DNA of 64,000 bases from Streptomyces antarcticus (GTDB taxonomy: Bacteria > Actinomycetota > Actinomycetes > Streptomycetales > Streptomycetaceae): the NCBI RefSeq assembly GCF_026627255.1, contig NZ_JAPNLM010000009.1, positions 1 through 64,000 of the forward strand. The letters run 5' to 3'. Of this stretch, positions 1 through 8,818 are shown in pieces. The translations under genes and the position numbers were made by a program. How positions within the stretch are numbered: position 1 is the first letter of the stretch; the number at the start of each line of letters is the position of its first letter. A model generated the notes under the pieces. That model was not told the DNA's origin and did not search any database. It saw only the letters and a program-made list of their open reading frames with translations.

Positions 1-30
1 CGCCGCCCCCGCCCAAGGAGAAGAAACGCC

Positions 31-1620
31 GTGCCCGCTGCCGACACCGTCCTCACCGGAGCCCGCGTCCGCACCCTCGACCCCGACCGCCCCGAAGCCC
101 GCGCGGTAGCCGTCCGCGGCGGCGAGATCACGGCCGTCGGCGACGAGGCGGACGTACGCGACTGGCTCGGGCCCGCCACCGAGGTGATCGACCTCGGCGG
201 CGCCACTCTCACCCCCGGCCTCACCGACGCCCACAGCCACCCCGTCTGGGGCATCGAGATGGCGGAGGGCACCGATCTCTCCGCCGTCCGCGACCCCGAC
301 CAGCTGCGGGCCGCCCTGCGCACCGCCGGCCGGGGCCCCGGCGGCTGGGTCACCGGCCACGGGCTCGACCACAACGCCTTCGGCGGGCTCCCCGTCGACC
401 GGGCGCTGATCGAGGACGCCCTCGCCGGGGCCCCCGCCTTCCTGCGCCTCTACGACGGCCACTCCGCCCTCGTCTCCGGCGCCGCCCTGGCCGCCGCCGG
501 GATCACCGGCCCCCGCACCTTCGCCCAGCGCTCCGAGATCGTCTGCGACGCCGACGGCCGCCCCACCGGCCACCTCGTCGAGCACGCCGCGATGGCCCTC
601 GTCGGCAACCTCGTCCCCAAGCCCTCGTACGGCGAGCGCCGGACCCGGCTCGTCGAGCTGCTCGGCTCCATGGCCGCCACCGGCCTCACCGGCGCGCACG
701 TCATGGACCTCGGCGACGGCGACGTACCGGCCCTCCTCGCCACCGTCGAGTACGAGGGCGACCTGCCGCTCCGCCTCAACCTGGCCCCCTGGTGCATGCC
801 CGGCGCGGACGACGCCGACCTCGCGGAACTCATCGCCCTCCAGGGCACCGCGGGCCGCCACTGGCGCATCGGCGGCGTGAAGTTCTTCATGGACGGCACC
901 GTCGAGGGCGGCACCGCCTGGCTCGATCACGCCGACTGCCACGGCCAGGGCACCGAAGCCTTCTGGCCCGACCCCGAGGCCTACGCCCGCGCCGTACGGG
1001 TCCTGGACGCCGCCGGCGTCCGCACCGCGACCCACGCCATCGGCGACGCCGCCGTCCGGCACGTCCTGGACACCGTGGCCGCCCTGGGCGCACCGGCCCG
1101 GACGCGGCACCGGATCGAGCACATCGAGACCGTCCCCGACGACCAGTTGGCCCGGTTCGCGGAACTCGGCGTGATCGCCTCCATGCAGCCGCCGCACACC
1201 GCGTACACCCGGGCCGACCACACCGACGAGTGGTCGAAGCGGCTGGGGGAGGAGCGGGCCTCGCACGCCTGGCGCTGCCGGGACCTGCGGGACGCCGGGG
1301 CGGTCCTCGCGCTCGGCTCGGACTGGCCCATCGCCCACTACGACGCCCGCCAGATCCTGGTGACCGCCCGCAGCCCCCTCGGCGCGGCCGCCGCGGGCCC
1401 CGCCCTGACCGGGCTCATGGCGCTGGAGGGACTGACCTCGCACGCCGCGCTCGCGGCGGGGGAACAGCGGGTGGCGGGCCGGATCGCGCCCGGCTACCGG
1501 GCCGACCTGACGGCCTTCGCCCTCGACCCGGTCACCGCCGGGGTGGACGAACTGGCCGAGGCCCCCGTACGCCTCACCATGTCCGGGGGCCGGACCACCC
1601 ACCGCGGAGCGGAGGTGTGA
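31..1620 (+). CDS. YtcJ-like amidohydrolase family protein
   Basis: A 529-residue metal-dependent hydrolase of the amidohydrolase superfamily (YtcJ/exoenzyme-regulatory-protein group), likely cytoplasmic; substrate unknown. The N-terminus carries the short beta-sandwich strand TVLTGARVRTLD typical of this family. The metal-binding motif DAHSHP follows at about residue 66, and GGVKFFMDGTVEGGTAWL at about residue 283, where YtcJ proteins carry a conserved KxxxDG segment. Further on are HAIGDAA and GSDWPI, which supply the usual His and Asp ligands. The GTG start at 31 is preceded by AAGGAGAAG, a good ribosome site. It converges on the next gene. Family assignment is firm; the reaction is not predictable from sequence. 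Confidence 0.88.
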   Translation: MPAADTVLTGARVRTLDPDRPEARAVAVRGGEITAVGDEADVRDWLGPATEVIDLGGATLTPGLTDAHSHPVWGIEMAEGTDLSAVRDPDQLRAALRTAGRGPGGWVTGHGLDHNAFGGLPVDRALIEDALAGAPAFLRLYDGHSALVSGAALAAAGITGPRTFAQRSEIVCDADGRPTGHLVEHAAMALVGNLVPKPSYGERRTRLVELLGSMAATGLTGAHVMDLGDGDVPALLATVEYEGDLPLRLNLAPWCMPGADDADLAELIALQGTAGRHWRIGGVKFFMDGTVEGGTAWLDHADCHGQGTEAFWPDPEAYARAVRVLDAAGVRTATHAIGDAAVRHVLDTVAALGAPARTRHRIEHIETVPDDQLARFAELGVIASMQPPHTAYTRADHTDEWSKRLGEERASHAWRCRDLRDAGAVLALGSDWPIAHYDARQILVTARSPLGAAAAGPALTGLMALEGLTSHAALAAGEQRVAGRIAPGYRADLTAFALDPVTAGVDELAEAPVRLTMSGGRTTHRGAEV

Positions 1621-1645
1621 CCGGGAAGGGGCCGGCCGGCAGGGC

Positions 1646-2536
1646 CTAAGCGCGCCCGAACCGGTTCAGCAGCGCCGCCGCCGCCGGGTGCCGGTCGGTG
1701 TGCTCGGGGTGGCGGGGCAGCCGGTGCGGCAGGGCGCCGTACCAGGACCGGGAGACGGCGTAGCCGAAGGCCAGGCAGAGCAGGCCGCCCACGGCGTCCA
1801 GCCAGAAGTGGTTGGCGGTGGCCACGATCACGACGAGGGTCGCCGTCGGGTAGAGCAGGCCCAGGATCCGGGCCCAGGGGGCGGACGCGACCGCGAAGAT
1901 CGTCAGCCCGCACCAGAGCGACCACCCTATGTGCATGGACGGCATCGCCGCGTACTGGTTCGACATGTGCTTGAGGTCCCCCGAGGCCATCGAGCCCCAG
2001 GTGTGGTGGACCAGCACGGTGTCGATGAAGTCCTGCCCGTTCATCAGCCGGGGAGGCGCGAGCGGGTAGAAGAAGTAGCCGACCAGGGCCACGCCCGTGG
2101 TGGCGAAGAGGACCATGCGGGTGGCCGCGTAACGCCCGGGATGGAAGCGGTAGATCCACACCAGCACACCGATGGTCACCACGAAGTGCAGCGTCGCGTA
2201 GTAGTAGTTCATGCCCACGATCAGCCACGTCACCGAGTTCACGGCGTGGTTGACGGACTGCTCCACGGCGATGCCGAGATCGCGCTCGACGTTCCAGATC
2301 CAGTCGGCGTTGGCCAGGGCCGCCGCCTTCTGCTCGGGAACGGCGTTGCGGATCAGCGAGTAGGTCCAGTAGCTGATCGCGATGAGCAGGATCTCGAACC
2401 AGATCCGGGGGTGGCGCGGGCTCCGCAACCGCTCCAGCAGGGTGCGCTCGGGAACCGGAGGAGCCTGGCCCCCGGCAGCGCTGGGCGCCGGGACGTCCGT
2501 CCGGGTTTCCAGTGTCGTCACGCTCGCTTCACCCAT
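1646..2536 (-). CDS. PAP2-family integral membrane phosphatase/transferase
   Basis: A polytopic membrane protein of 296 residues in the PAP2 superfamily (inositolphosphotransferase/aureobasidin-resistance-like branch). The signature is split as usual: a PSMHIGW segment (Ser-Met-His) in one helix and a later ANHFWLDAVGG segment with the second catalytic His and Asp. At least five hydrophobic helices are visible. The start at 2536 (MGEASVTT) is preferred over the in-frame ATG 39 bases upstream because the extra residues look non-coding. It lies 91 bases downstream of malR on the same strand, but nothing suggests a functional link. Probable role: dephosphorylation or headgroup transfer on a lipid phosphate in the cytoplasmic membrane. 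Confidence 0.82.
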   Translation of the reverse strand: MGEASVTTLETRTDVPAPSAAGGQAPPVPERTLLERLRSPRHPRIWFEILLIAISYWTYSLIRNAVPEQKAAALANADWIWNVERDLGIAVEQSVNHAVNSVTWLIVGMNYYYATLHFVVTIGVLVWIYRFHPGRYAATRMVLFATTGVALVGYFFYPLAPPRLMNGQDFIDTVLVHHTWGSMASGDLKHMSNQYAAMPSMHIGWSLWCGLTIFAVASAPWARILGLLYPTATLVVIVATANHFWLDAVGGLLCLAFGYAVSRSWYGALPHRLPRHPEHTDRHPAAAALLNRFGRA

Positions 2537-2627
2537 GGGCCAGAGTCTGCCAGATGCGATCTGGGCTCCGATCATCCCTCGGGACGTTCTTCGCGGTCAC
2601 CGGTCCGCCCTGGGGACTACGACGACC

Positions 2628-3659
2628 CTACGGCCTGCGGTGCTGGCCCGGACCCGAGGCCGTGGAACCGCGCACCACCAGTTCCGGAAGGAAGACGAAC
2701 TCGCTGTGCGGGGCCGGCGTACCGCCGATCTCCTCCAGCAGCGTCCGCACCGCCGCCTGCCCCATCGCCAGCACGGGCTGCCGGATCGTGGTCAGCGGCG
2801 GATCGGTGAACGCTATGAGGGGGGAGTCGTCGAACCCGACCACCGAGACGTCCTGCGGCACCCGCAGCCCCTGCTGCCGGGCCGCCCGGATCGCACCGAG
2901 CGCCATCATGTCGCTCGCGCACACCACCGCCGTGCAGCCGCGGGAGATCAGCGCGGTCGCGGCGGCCTGGCCGCCCTCCAGCGTGTAGAGGGAGTGCTGC
3001 ACCAGCTCCTCGACCTCCGCCTCCTCGAGCCCGAGGCGCTCCTTCATCGCGAGCCGGAAGCCCTCGATCTTGCGGAGCACCGGCACGAACCGCTTCGGCC
3101 CGACCGCCAGCCCGATCCGGGTGTGCCCCAGAGCGGCCAGGTGCGTCACCGCCAGATGCATCGCCGCCCGGTCGTCCGGCGACACGAAGGGGGCCCGCAC
3201 CTTGTCGGAGAACCCGTTGATGAGGACGTACGGGACGCCCTGCCCGCGAAGCTGGTCGTACCGGCCCATGTCGGCCGTGGTGTCGGCGTGCAGCCCCGAG
3301 ACGAAGATGATCCCCGAGACCCCGCGGTCCACCAGCATCTCGGTCAGCTCGTCCTCGGTGGACCCGCCGGGCGTCTGCGTGGCCAGCACCGGCGTGTACC
3401 CCTGCCGCGTCAGCGCCTGCCCGATGACCTGGGCGAGCGCCGGAAAGATGGGGTTGTCCAGCTCCGGAGTTATCAGACCGACGAGCCCCGCGCTGCGCTG
3501 GCGCAGCCGTACGGGCCGTTCGTAGCCCAGGACGTCGAGCGCGGCCAGCACGGACTCGCGGGTGCCTGCGGCCACACCGGGCTTGCCGTTGAGCACCCGG
3601 CTGACTGTGGCTTCGCTGACCCCCGCCTGGGCTGCGATGTCGGCTAGCCGTGCGGTCAC
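2628..3659 (-). CDS. malR: LacI-family maltose regulator MalR
   Basis: A 343-residue LacI/GalR repressor. The N-terminal helix-turn-helix reads LADIAAQAGVSEATVSRVLN, followed by the hinge helix region and a periplasmic-binding-protein-like effector domain ending in VVRGSTA. The GTG start at 3659 begins the conserved VTARLADIA segment; the longer open frame upstream is a shadow of the glucosidase gene. It matches what is known of Streptomyces MalR, which represses maltose and maltodextrin genes. It sits 25 bases downstream of an alpha-glucosidase gene on the same strand, so the two are probably cotranscribed. In S. coelicolor malR directly abuts malE; here the glucosidase gene intervenes. A paralogue lies at 10417-11511. 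Confidence 0.9.
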   Translation of the reverse strand: MTARLADIAAQAGVSEATVSRVLNGKPGVAAGTRESVLAALDVLGYERPVRLRQRSAGLVGLITPELDNPIFPALAQVIGQALTRQGYTPVLATQTPGGSTEDELTEMLVDRGVSGIIFVSGLHADTTADMGRYDQLRGQGVPYVLINGFSDKVRAPFVSPDDRAAMHLAVTHLAALGHTRIGLAVGPKRFVPVLRKIEGFRLAMKERLGLEEAEVEELVQHSLYTLEGGQAAATALISRGCTAVVCASDMMALGAIRAARQQGLRVPQDVSVVGFDDSPLIAFTDPPLTTIRQPVLAMGQAAVRTLLEEIGGTPAPHSEFVFLPELVVRGSTASGPGQHRRP

Positions 3660-3684
3660 GGGATTGGACTGTACCGGTCGCACG

Positions 3685-5364
3685 TCACATTGCCCACCAA
3701 GTGCACGAGTCCGGGGGCAGCACCACCGTACGGCTGTCCGTACACACCGGAGAGCTGGAGAGCACGGGACGCCCCGGCGCCGGGAGCTCGACCGGAACGG
3801 GCCGGCTGTTGAGGGTGCAGGCGAAGTCGGGCCGGGTGAAGAGGAGGACCCCCTCGGGCGCGGACAGCCACCGCATCCCGGTGGCCGGACCCTCCCAGTC
3901 ACCGGAGTCACCGGAGTCACCGGCCGCCCCGGACCGTCCGCCCCCCGGCGCCCCCAGACCCGGCAGCGCCCGGCGCAGCTCCAGCGCGGCGCGGTACAGC
4001 TCCAGCGTGGAGTGCGGGTCGCCGGTCTGGGCCGCGACGCTGAGCCCGCCCCAGCCGGCGGGCTGCGGCAGCCAGCTCCCGGCAGGCCCGAAGCCGTACG
4101 GGGGCTCCGTACCGGACCACGGGATCGGCACCCGGCAGCCGTCACGGAGCCCGTCCTGCCCGGCACCCCGGTGGAACGCCGGATCCCGGCGGGCCGCGTC
4201 GGGCAGGTCGAGGACCTCGGGCAGCCCCAGCTCCTCGCCCTGGTACACGTACGCCGACCCGGGCAGCGCCAGCATCAGCAGAGCGGCCGCCCGCGCCCGC
4301 GCCAGACCCCGCTCCCCGCCCCCGTACCGCGTCACGTGCCGCACCACGTCGTGGTTGGACAGCACCCACGTCGTCGGAGCACCCACCGAGGCGGTGGCCG
4401 CCAGGGACTCGTCGATGACGGTGCGCATCGCGGTGGTGTCCCACGGACAGTTCAGGAAGCGGAAGTTGAAGGCCTGGTGCAGCTCGTCGGGCCGGACGTA
4501 CAGCGCGAGCCGCTCGGACGTCGGGGCCCACGCCTCGGCGACCCCGATCCGGTCGCCCCCGTAGGAGTCCAGGAGCCTGCGCCATGAACGGTGGATCTCG
4601 TGGACCCCGTCCTGGTCGAAGAAGGGGAGCGGCTCGGTGCCGATCAGGGTGGCCTGGGCGCCGCGGCCGATGTCCGGCAGACCGGGGGCCTTCACCATGC
4701 CGTGGGCGACGTCCACGCGGAACCCGTCGACCCCCAGGTCGAGCCAGAACCGCAGGACGGAGGAGAACTCCGCCGGGACCTCCGGATGCGCCCAGTCCAG
4801 GTCCGGCTGCTCGGGCGCGAAGAGGTGCAGGTACCACTCCCCGTCCGCGACCCGGGTCCAGGCGGGCCCGCCGAAGACCGACTCCCAGTCGTTCGGGGGC
4901 TCCGCACCGTCCGCGCCGCGCCCCGGGCGGAACAGGTACCGGGCGCGGGCGGCCCGGTCCCCGGCGAGGGCGGCCCGGAACCACGGGTGCTCCGCGGAGG
5001 TGTGGTTCGGCACCACGTCCACGATGACCCGCAGCCCCAGCGCGTGCGCGCCCCGGACGAGGTCGTCGGCGTCGGCGAGGTCCCCGAAGAGCGGGTCGAC
5101 GCCCCGGTAGTCGGCGACGTCGTAGCCGCCGTCGGCCTGGGGGGAGACGTAGAAGGGAGTGAGCCACACGGCGTCGACCCCGAGCCGGGCCAGGTGCGGG
5201 AGGCGCTCGCGCACCCCGCGCAGGTCCCCGACGCCGTCGCCGCCGCTGTCCGCGAAGGACCGCACGTACACCTGGTAGATGACGGCATCGCGCCACCAGC
5301 CGCCCCGCGCGTCGGCATTGCTGGAAGCGCTTGCAAGCTGGACGGCCGTCAACTCGTGGGTCAT
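3685..5364 (-). CDS. GH13 alpha-glucosidase (second AglA copy)
   Basis: A cytoplasmic family GH13 oligosaccharide alpha-glucosidase of 559 residues, expected to release glucose from imported maltodextrins. It opens with WWRDAVIYQVYVRSFADS. DGFRVDVAHG supplies the catalytic nucleophile Asp, RIGVAEAW the acid/base Glu, and LSNHDVVRH the third carboxylate. It is divergent from malE and transcribed towards malR. A 192-bp part of the gene is nearly identical to the plus-strand glucosidase (one mismatch), while the rest is clearly more diverged. A sequence matching the LacI/GalR operator consensus lies inside codons 10-15. No alternative start exists downstream of the operator before the catalytic domain, so the operator is intragenic. 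Confidence 0.9.
   Translation of the reverse strand: MTHELTAVQLASASSNADARGGWWRDAVIYQVYVRSFADSGGDGVGDLRGVRERLPHLARLGVDAVWLTPFYVSPQADGGYDVADYRGVDPLFGDLADADDLVRGAHALGLRVIVDVVPNHTSAEHPWFRAALAGDRAARARYLFRPGRGADGAEPPNDWESVFGGPAWTRVADGEWYLHLFAPEQPDLDWAHPEVPAEFSSVLRFWLDLGVDGFRVDVAHGMVKAPGLPDIGRGAQATLIGTEPLPFFDQDGVHEIHRSWRRLLDSYGGDRIGVAEAWAPTSERLALYVRPDELHQAFNFRFLNCPWDTTAMRTVIDESLAATASVGAPTTWVLSNHDVVRHVTRYGGGERGLARARAAALLMLALPGSAYVYQGEELGLPEVLDLPDAARRDPAFHRGAGQDGLRDGCRVPIPWSGTEPPYGFGPAGSWLPQPAGWGGLSVAAQTGDPHSTLELYRAALELRRALPGLGAPGGGRSGAAGDSGDSGDWEGPATGMRWLSAPEGVLLFTRPDFACTLNSRPVPVELPAPGRPVLSSSPVCTDSRTVVLPPDSCTWWAM
4197..4388 (-). repeat. Inverted copy of glucosidase tract (gene-conversion segment A)
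   Basis: 192 bp in the minus-strand glucosidase gene that match 9789-9980 on the plus strand with a single mismatch (a TAC/TAT tyrosine codon). Sequence on both sides diverges abruptly, although the proteins remain homologous. The tract covers the third catalytic Asp region (SNHDVVRH) through LDLPD. Confidence 0.92.
5322..5335. promoter_or_regulatory. LacI/GalR-consensus operator inside the glucosidase coding start
   Basis: The 14-mer TGGAAGCGCTTGCA fits the general LacI/GalR operator consensus TGNAANCGNTTNCA at every fixed position. It continues into TTGCAAGC, which resembles the TTGCAA-type elements of Streptomyces maltose operators. It sits within the first 15 codons of the minus-strand glucosidase gene and about 250 bp from malE. 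Binding by MalR or its paralogue is inferred. Confidence 0.6.
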
Positions 5365-5586
5365 ATCGGGGTCAACGCGTACACGTGCCCCCTGGTTGCG
5401 GGCCTGAGGGGTCGAAGGTGACTCGAACTAACAGCAAGCTGCGGCAACCGTACGGACACACGGATGTAACGATCAGCTCGTCTTGCAGAAAATTTCCGCA
5501 AGCTCTTTCGGACTTCTTGCGGGCTTGTTACGTTCCTGGCAACTCGGGACCGCGAGGACGCGGCCGGGATCATCGAAGGAGTTCAT
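5365..5586. promoter_or_regulatory. Divergent malE / alpha-glucosidase promoter region with MalR-type elements
   Basis: This 222-bp gap separates the divergent genes. Around 5482-5535 it holds clustered CTTGC and GCAAG elements: CTTGCAGAAA, TTTCCGCAAGCTC, TTTCGG, CTTCTTGCGGGCTTG. These resemble the direct and inverted TTGC/GCAA repeats described for MalR-regulated Streptomyces promoters. A second, weaker cluster (AGCAAGCTGCGGCAAC) lies near 5432. A strong ribosome site GAAGGAG precedes the malE ATG. Confidence 0.65.
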
Positions 5587-6867
5587 ATGCGGCGTGGCAT
5601 AGCGGCCACCGCGCTGGTCGCGGCCCTGGCACTCGCGGCGACGGCTTGCGGCGGGGACGCGTCGGACGGCAAGGATGCGGCCGGCGACAACGCGGGCGGG
5701 GAGCTCTCCGGCACGGTCACGTGGTGGGACACCTCGAACGACGCCGAGAAGGCCAGCTTCCAGAAGATCGCCGAGGCGTTCACGGCGAAGCACCCCAAGG
5801 TCACCGTCAAGTACGTCAACGTCCCTTACGGCGACGCGCAGAACAAGGTCAAGAACGCTTTCAGCAGCGGCTCCGACGCCCCCGACGTGATCCGCGCCGA
5901 CGTCGGCTGGGTCGCCGACTTCGCCTCCCTCCAGTACCTGGACGAGGTCCCGGCCGAGACCGTCAAGAAGGTCGACGCCGAGTTCCTGCCGGCCGCCGCC
6001 GCCAGCGGCAAGTACGAGGGCAAGACCTACGCGGTGCCGCAGGTCATCGACACCCTCGGCCTCTTCTACAACAAGAAGATGCTCGCCGACGCCGGCGTCC
6101 AGCCCCCCACCACGCTGGAGGAGGTCAAGACCGCCGCCGCCGCCATCAAGGCCAAGACCGGCAAGGCCGGCCTCTACCTGCGCGGCGACGACTCCTACTG
6201 GTTCCTCCCGCTGATCTACGGCGAGGGCGGCGACCTGGTCGACGCCAAGAACAAGACGGTCACCGTCGACAACGCGGCGGGCGTCAAGGCGTTCAAGGCC
6301 GCACGCGACCTGGTCTCCTCCGGGGCGGCGCTCACCAACGCCACCGACGGCTGGACGAACATGCAGACCGCCTTCAAGTCCGGGGAGGCCGCGATGATGA
6401 TCAACGGCCCCTGGGCCGTCGCCGACACCTACGCGGGCGACCAGTTCAAGGACAAGGCCAACCTCGGCGTCGCCCCGGTCCCGGCCGGCTCGGTCAAGGC
6501 GGGCTCCCCGCAGGGCGGCCACGACCTCGCGGTCTACGCCGGCTCCAAGAACACCGCCGCCGCGCACGCCTTCGTGGCGTACATGACCTCCCAGGAGGTC
6601 CAGGTCCAGTCCGCCAAGGAGCTGAGCCTGCTCCCCACCCGCACGGCTGCCTACGAGCAGCCGGACGTCAAGGGCAGCGAGATGGTCCAGTTCTTCAAGC
6701 CGGCCGTCGACAAGGCCGTCGAGCGCGCCTGGATCCCGGAGAACGGCTCCCTCTTCGAGCCGCTGAAGGTCGAGTACACCAAGGCGATCACCGGGGCCTC
6801 GACCCCGGAGGAAGCGGCCAAGACGGCCGGCGCCGAGTTCCGCAAGATCCTCAAGGGTTGGAAGTAG
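5587..6867 (+). CDS. malE: Maltose/maltodextrin ABC transporter substrate-binding lipoprotein MalE
   Basis: A 426-residue extracellular solute-binding protein (family 1) anchored as a lipoprotein. The signal MRRGIAATALVAALALAATAC ends in a lipobox cysteine at residue 21, followed by a Gly/Ser/Asp-rich linker. The mature part starts with GTVTWWDTSNDAEK, typical of sugar-binding proteins, and contains MMINGPWAVAD. It is the first gene of malE-malF-malG, six bases from malF, and lies under a promoter region rich in MalR-type elements. It should bind maltose and maltodextrins outside the cell. As usual in Streptomyces, the ATPase (MsiK in other species) is not encoded in the cluster. Confidence 0.93.
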   Translation: MRRGIAATALVAALALAATACGGDASDGKDAAGDNAGGELSGTVTWWDTSNDAEKASFQKIAEAFTAKHPKVTVKYVNVPYGDAQNKVKNAFSSGSDAPDVIRADVGWVADFASLQYLDEVPAETVKKVDAEFLPAAAASGKYEGKTYAVPQVIDTLGLFYNKKMLADAGVQPPTTLEEVKTAAAAIKAKTGKAGLYLRGDDSYWFLPLIYGEGGDLVDAKNKTVTVDNAAGVKAFKAARDLVSSGAALTNATDGWTNMQTAFKSGEAAMMINGPWAVADTYAGDQFKDKANLGVAPVPAGSVKAGSPQGGHDLAVYAGSKNTAAAHAFVAYMTSQEVQVQSAKELSLLPTRTAAYEQPDVKGSEMVQFFKPAVDKAVERAWIPENGSLFEPLKVEYTKAITGASTPEEAAKTAGAEFRKILKGWK

Positions 6868-6873
6868 CGAAAC

Positions 6874-7929
6874 ATGGCTGCTCACACCAGCCAGTCGGTG
6901 GCGAAGGCCGCGGGTGACGACGTCGAGCACGGCGACGTCGCCCGCGGCCTGAGCCGCAGGACTGGCAGCGGGAACAGGACCGGCGGGAACAGGACCGGCG
7001 GCCGGGGCGGGCTGCGGCGCGCCCTCGCCACCCACTGGTACGCCTGGGCGATGGTCACCCCGGTGGTGCTCGTGCTCGGCGTGATCATCGGCTGGCCGCT
7101 GGTCCGCGGTGTCTACCTGTCGCTGACCGACGCCAACGAGCGCAACGTCTCCCGTACGATCGGCGTCCGCCACATCGAGGCCACGTACGAGTTCGTCGGG
7201 CTCGACAACTACGCGGCCGTGCTCAGCGACCCGGTGTTCCTGCAGCGGCTGGCGTGGACGGTGGTGTGGACCGTCGCCTGCGTGTCCATCACCTTCACGC
7301 TCGGCCTGGCCCTGGCCAACATGCTCAACCGGGACTTCAAGGGCCGCGCCGCCTACCGGATGGCGCTCATCCTGCCCTGGGCCGTTCCCGGTTTCGTCTC
7401 CGTCTTCGCCTGGCGGTTCCTCTTCAACCGCGACAACGGCATCCTCAACAAGATCCTCGACGGCGGCGGCATCTCCGCCGTCCCGTGGCTCGACGACCCG
7501 ACCTGGGCCAAGTTCGCGGTCATCACCGTCAACGTCTGGCTCGGTGTCCCCTTCATGATGGTCGCCCTGCTCGGCGGGCTGCAGTCCATCCCCGGCGAGC
7601 TCTACGAGGCCGCCGAGATGGACGGTGCCAGCGCCTGGCAGCGGTTCCGCCACATCACCCTGCCCGGCCTGCGCGCGGTGAGCATGACGGTGATCCTGCT
7701 CTCCACCATCTGGACCTTCAACATGTTCCCGGTGATCTTCCTGCTCACCCGGGGCGGACCGGGCGACTCCACCGAGATCCTGGTCACCCAGGCCTTCCGC
7801 GAGGCCTTCATCACCAGCCCGCGCGACTTCGCCGCCTCCGCGACGTGGGGCGTGCTGATCCTGGCCCTGCTCATGATCTTCGCGCTGGTCTACCGGCGCT
7901 CGCTGCGCAAGCAGGGAGAGGTGTGGTGA
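6874..7929 (+). CDS. malF: Maltodextrin ABC transporter permease MalF
   Basis: A 351-residue inner-membrane permease with about six hydrophobic helices after a charged, Gly/Arg/Asn-rich N-terminal tail of about 50 residues. The EAA loop, which contacts the ATPase, is visible as ELYEAAEMDGASAWQRFRHITLPGL. The N-terminal tail contains a short repeated NRTGG segment. It lies between malE and malG; its stop is two bases before the malG ATG, indicating translational coupling. It forms the heterodimeric channel with MalG. Confidence 0.92.
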   Translation: MAAHTSQSVAKAAGDDVEHGDVARGLSRRTGSGNRTGGNRTGGRGGLRRALATHWYAWAMVTPVVLVLGVIIGWPLVRGVYLSLTDANERNVSRTIGVRHIEATYEFVGLDNYAAVLSDPVFLQRLAWTVVWTVACVSITFTLGLALANMLNRDFKGRAAYRMALILPWAVPGFVSVFAWRFLFNRDNGILNKILDGGGISAVPWLDDPTWAKFAVITVNVWLGVPFMMVALLGGLQSIPGELYEAAEMDGASAWQRFRHITLPGLRAVSMTVILLSTIWTFNMFPVIFLLTRGGPGDSTEILVTQAFREAFITSPRDFAASATWGVLILALLMIFALVYRRSLRKQGEVW

Positions 7930-7931
7930 CC

Positions 7932-8771
7932 ATGACCACCCGCACTCGGGGCCGCCGCGCCCCGCTCGCCTCCGTCGGCCTCCACGCGACGCTGCTCGTC
8001 GCGTCCGTCGTCGCCGTGTTCCCGGTGCTGTGGATCCTGCTGACCTCGCTCAAGCCGGCGCAGCACGCGATCACCACGGACTTCGTGAAGGAGCCGACCC
8101 TCGGCAACTACACGTACCTGCTGGAGTCGAGCCACTTCCTCAGCTGGTTCGCGAACTCCGTCCTGGTCGCCGGCGTCACCACGGTCCTCGGCGTGTTCAT
8201 CGCCGCCACGACCGGCTACGCGGTCAGCCGCTTCAAGTTCCCCGGAATGAAGCCGCTGATGTGGACCCTGCTCATCACGCAGATGTTCCCGATGGCCATC
8301 CTGATCGTCCCGCTCTACAACCTGATGGGCGACCTCGGGCTGCTCAACCAGCCCGTCGGCCTGATCATCACCTACCTCACCATCGCCGTGCCGTTCTGCG
8401 CCTGGATGATGAAGGGCTTCTTCGACACGATCCCGATCGAGATCGACGAGTCCGGGCGCGTCGACGGGCTCAACCCCTTCGGCACCTTCTGGCGGCTGAT
8501 CCTGCCGCTGGCCAAGCCCGGCCTCGCCGTCACCGGCTTCTACGCCTTCATCACCGCCTGGGGCGAGGTCGCGTACGCCTCCGCCTTCATGGTCGGCGAG
8601 GAGAACCTCACCCTGGCCGGCGGACTGCAGACCTTCGTCACGCAGTACACCTCCAACTGGGGTGCGATGAGCGCCGCTTCGGTCCTCATCGCGATCCCCG
8701 CGGCGATCTTCTTCGTCTTCGCCCAGCGTCACCTCGTCGCCGGGATGACGGCAGGCGCCACCAAGGGCTGA
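7932..8771 (+). CDS. malG: Maltodextrin ABC transporter permease MalG
   Basis: A 279-residue permease with about six membrane helices. Its EAA loop reads IDESGRVDGLNPFGTFWRLILP, with a Ser-Gly variant of the usual Ala-Ala-x-Asp/Gly core. The ATG at 7932 is chosen because AGGGAGAGG lies nine bases upstream; the in-frame GTG at 7926 is too close to that site. It partners MalF for maltodextrin uptake. The glucosidase gene begins 47 bases downstream on the same strand. Confidence 0.91.
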   Translation: MTTRTRGRRAPLASVGLHATLLVASVVAVFPVLWILLTSLKPAQHAITTDFVKEPTLGNYTYLLESSHFLSWFANSVLVAGVTTVLGVFIAATTGYAVSRFKFPGMKPLMWTLLITQMFPMAILIVPLYNLMGDLGLLNQPVGLIITYLTIAVPFCAWMMKGFFDTIPIEIDESGRVDGLNPFGTFWRLILPLAKPGLAVTGFYAFITAWGEVAYASAFMVGEENLTLAGGLQTFVTQYTSNWGAMSAASVLIAIPAAIFFVFAQRHLVAGMTAGATKG

Positions 8772-8818
8772 CCACCCGCCTGCCCCCGCATCACCGGCCC
8801 GATCTCTTCAAGGACGAC

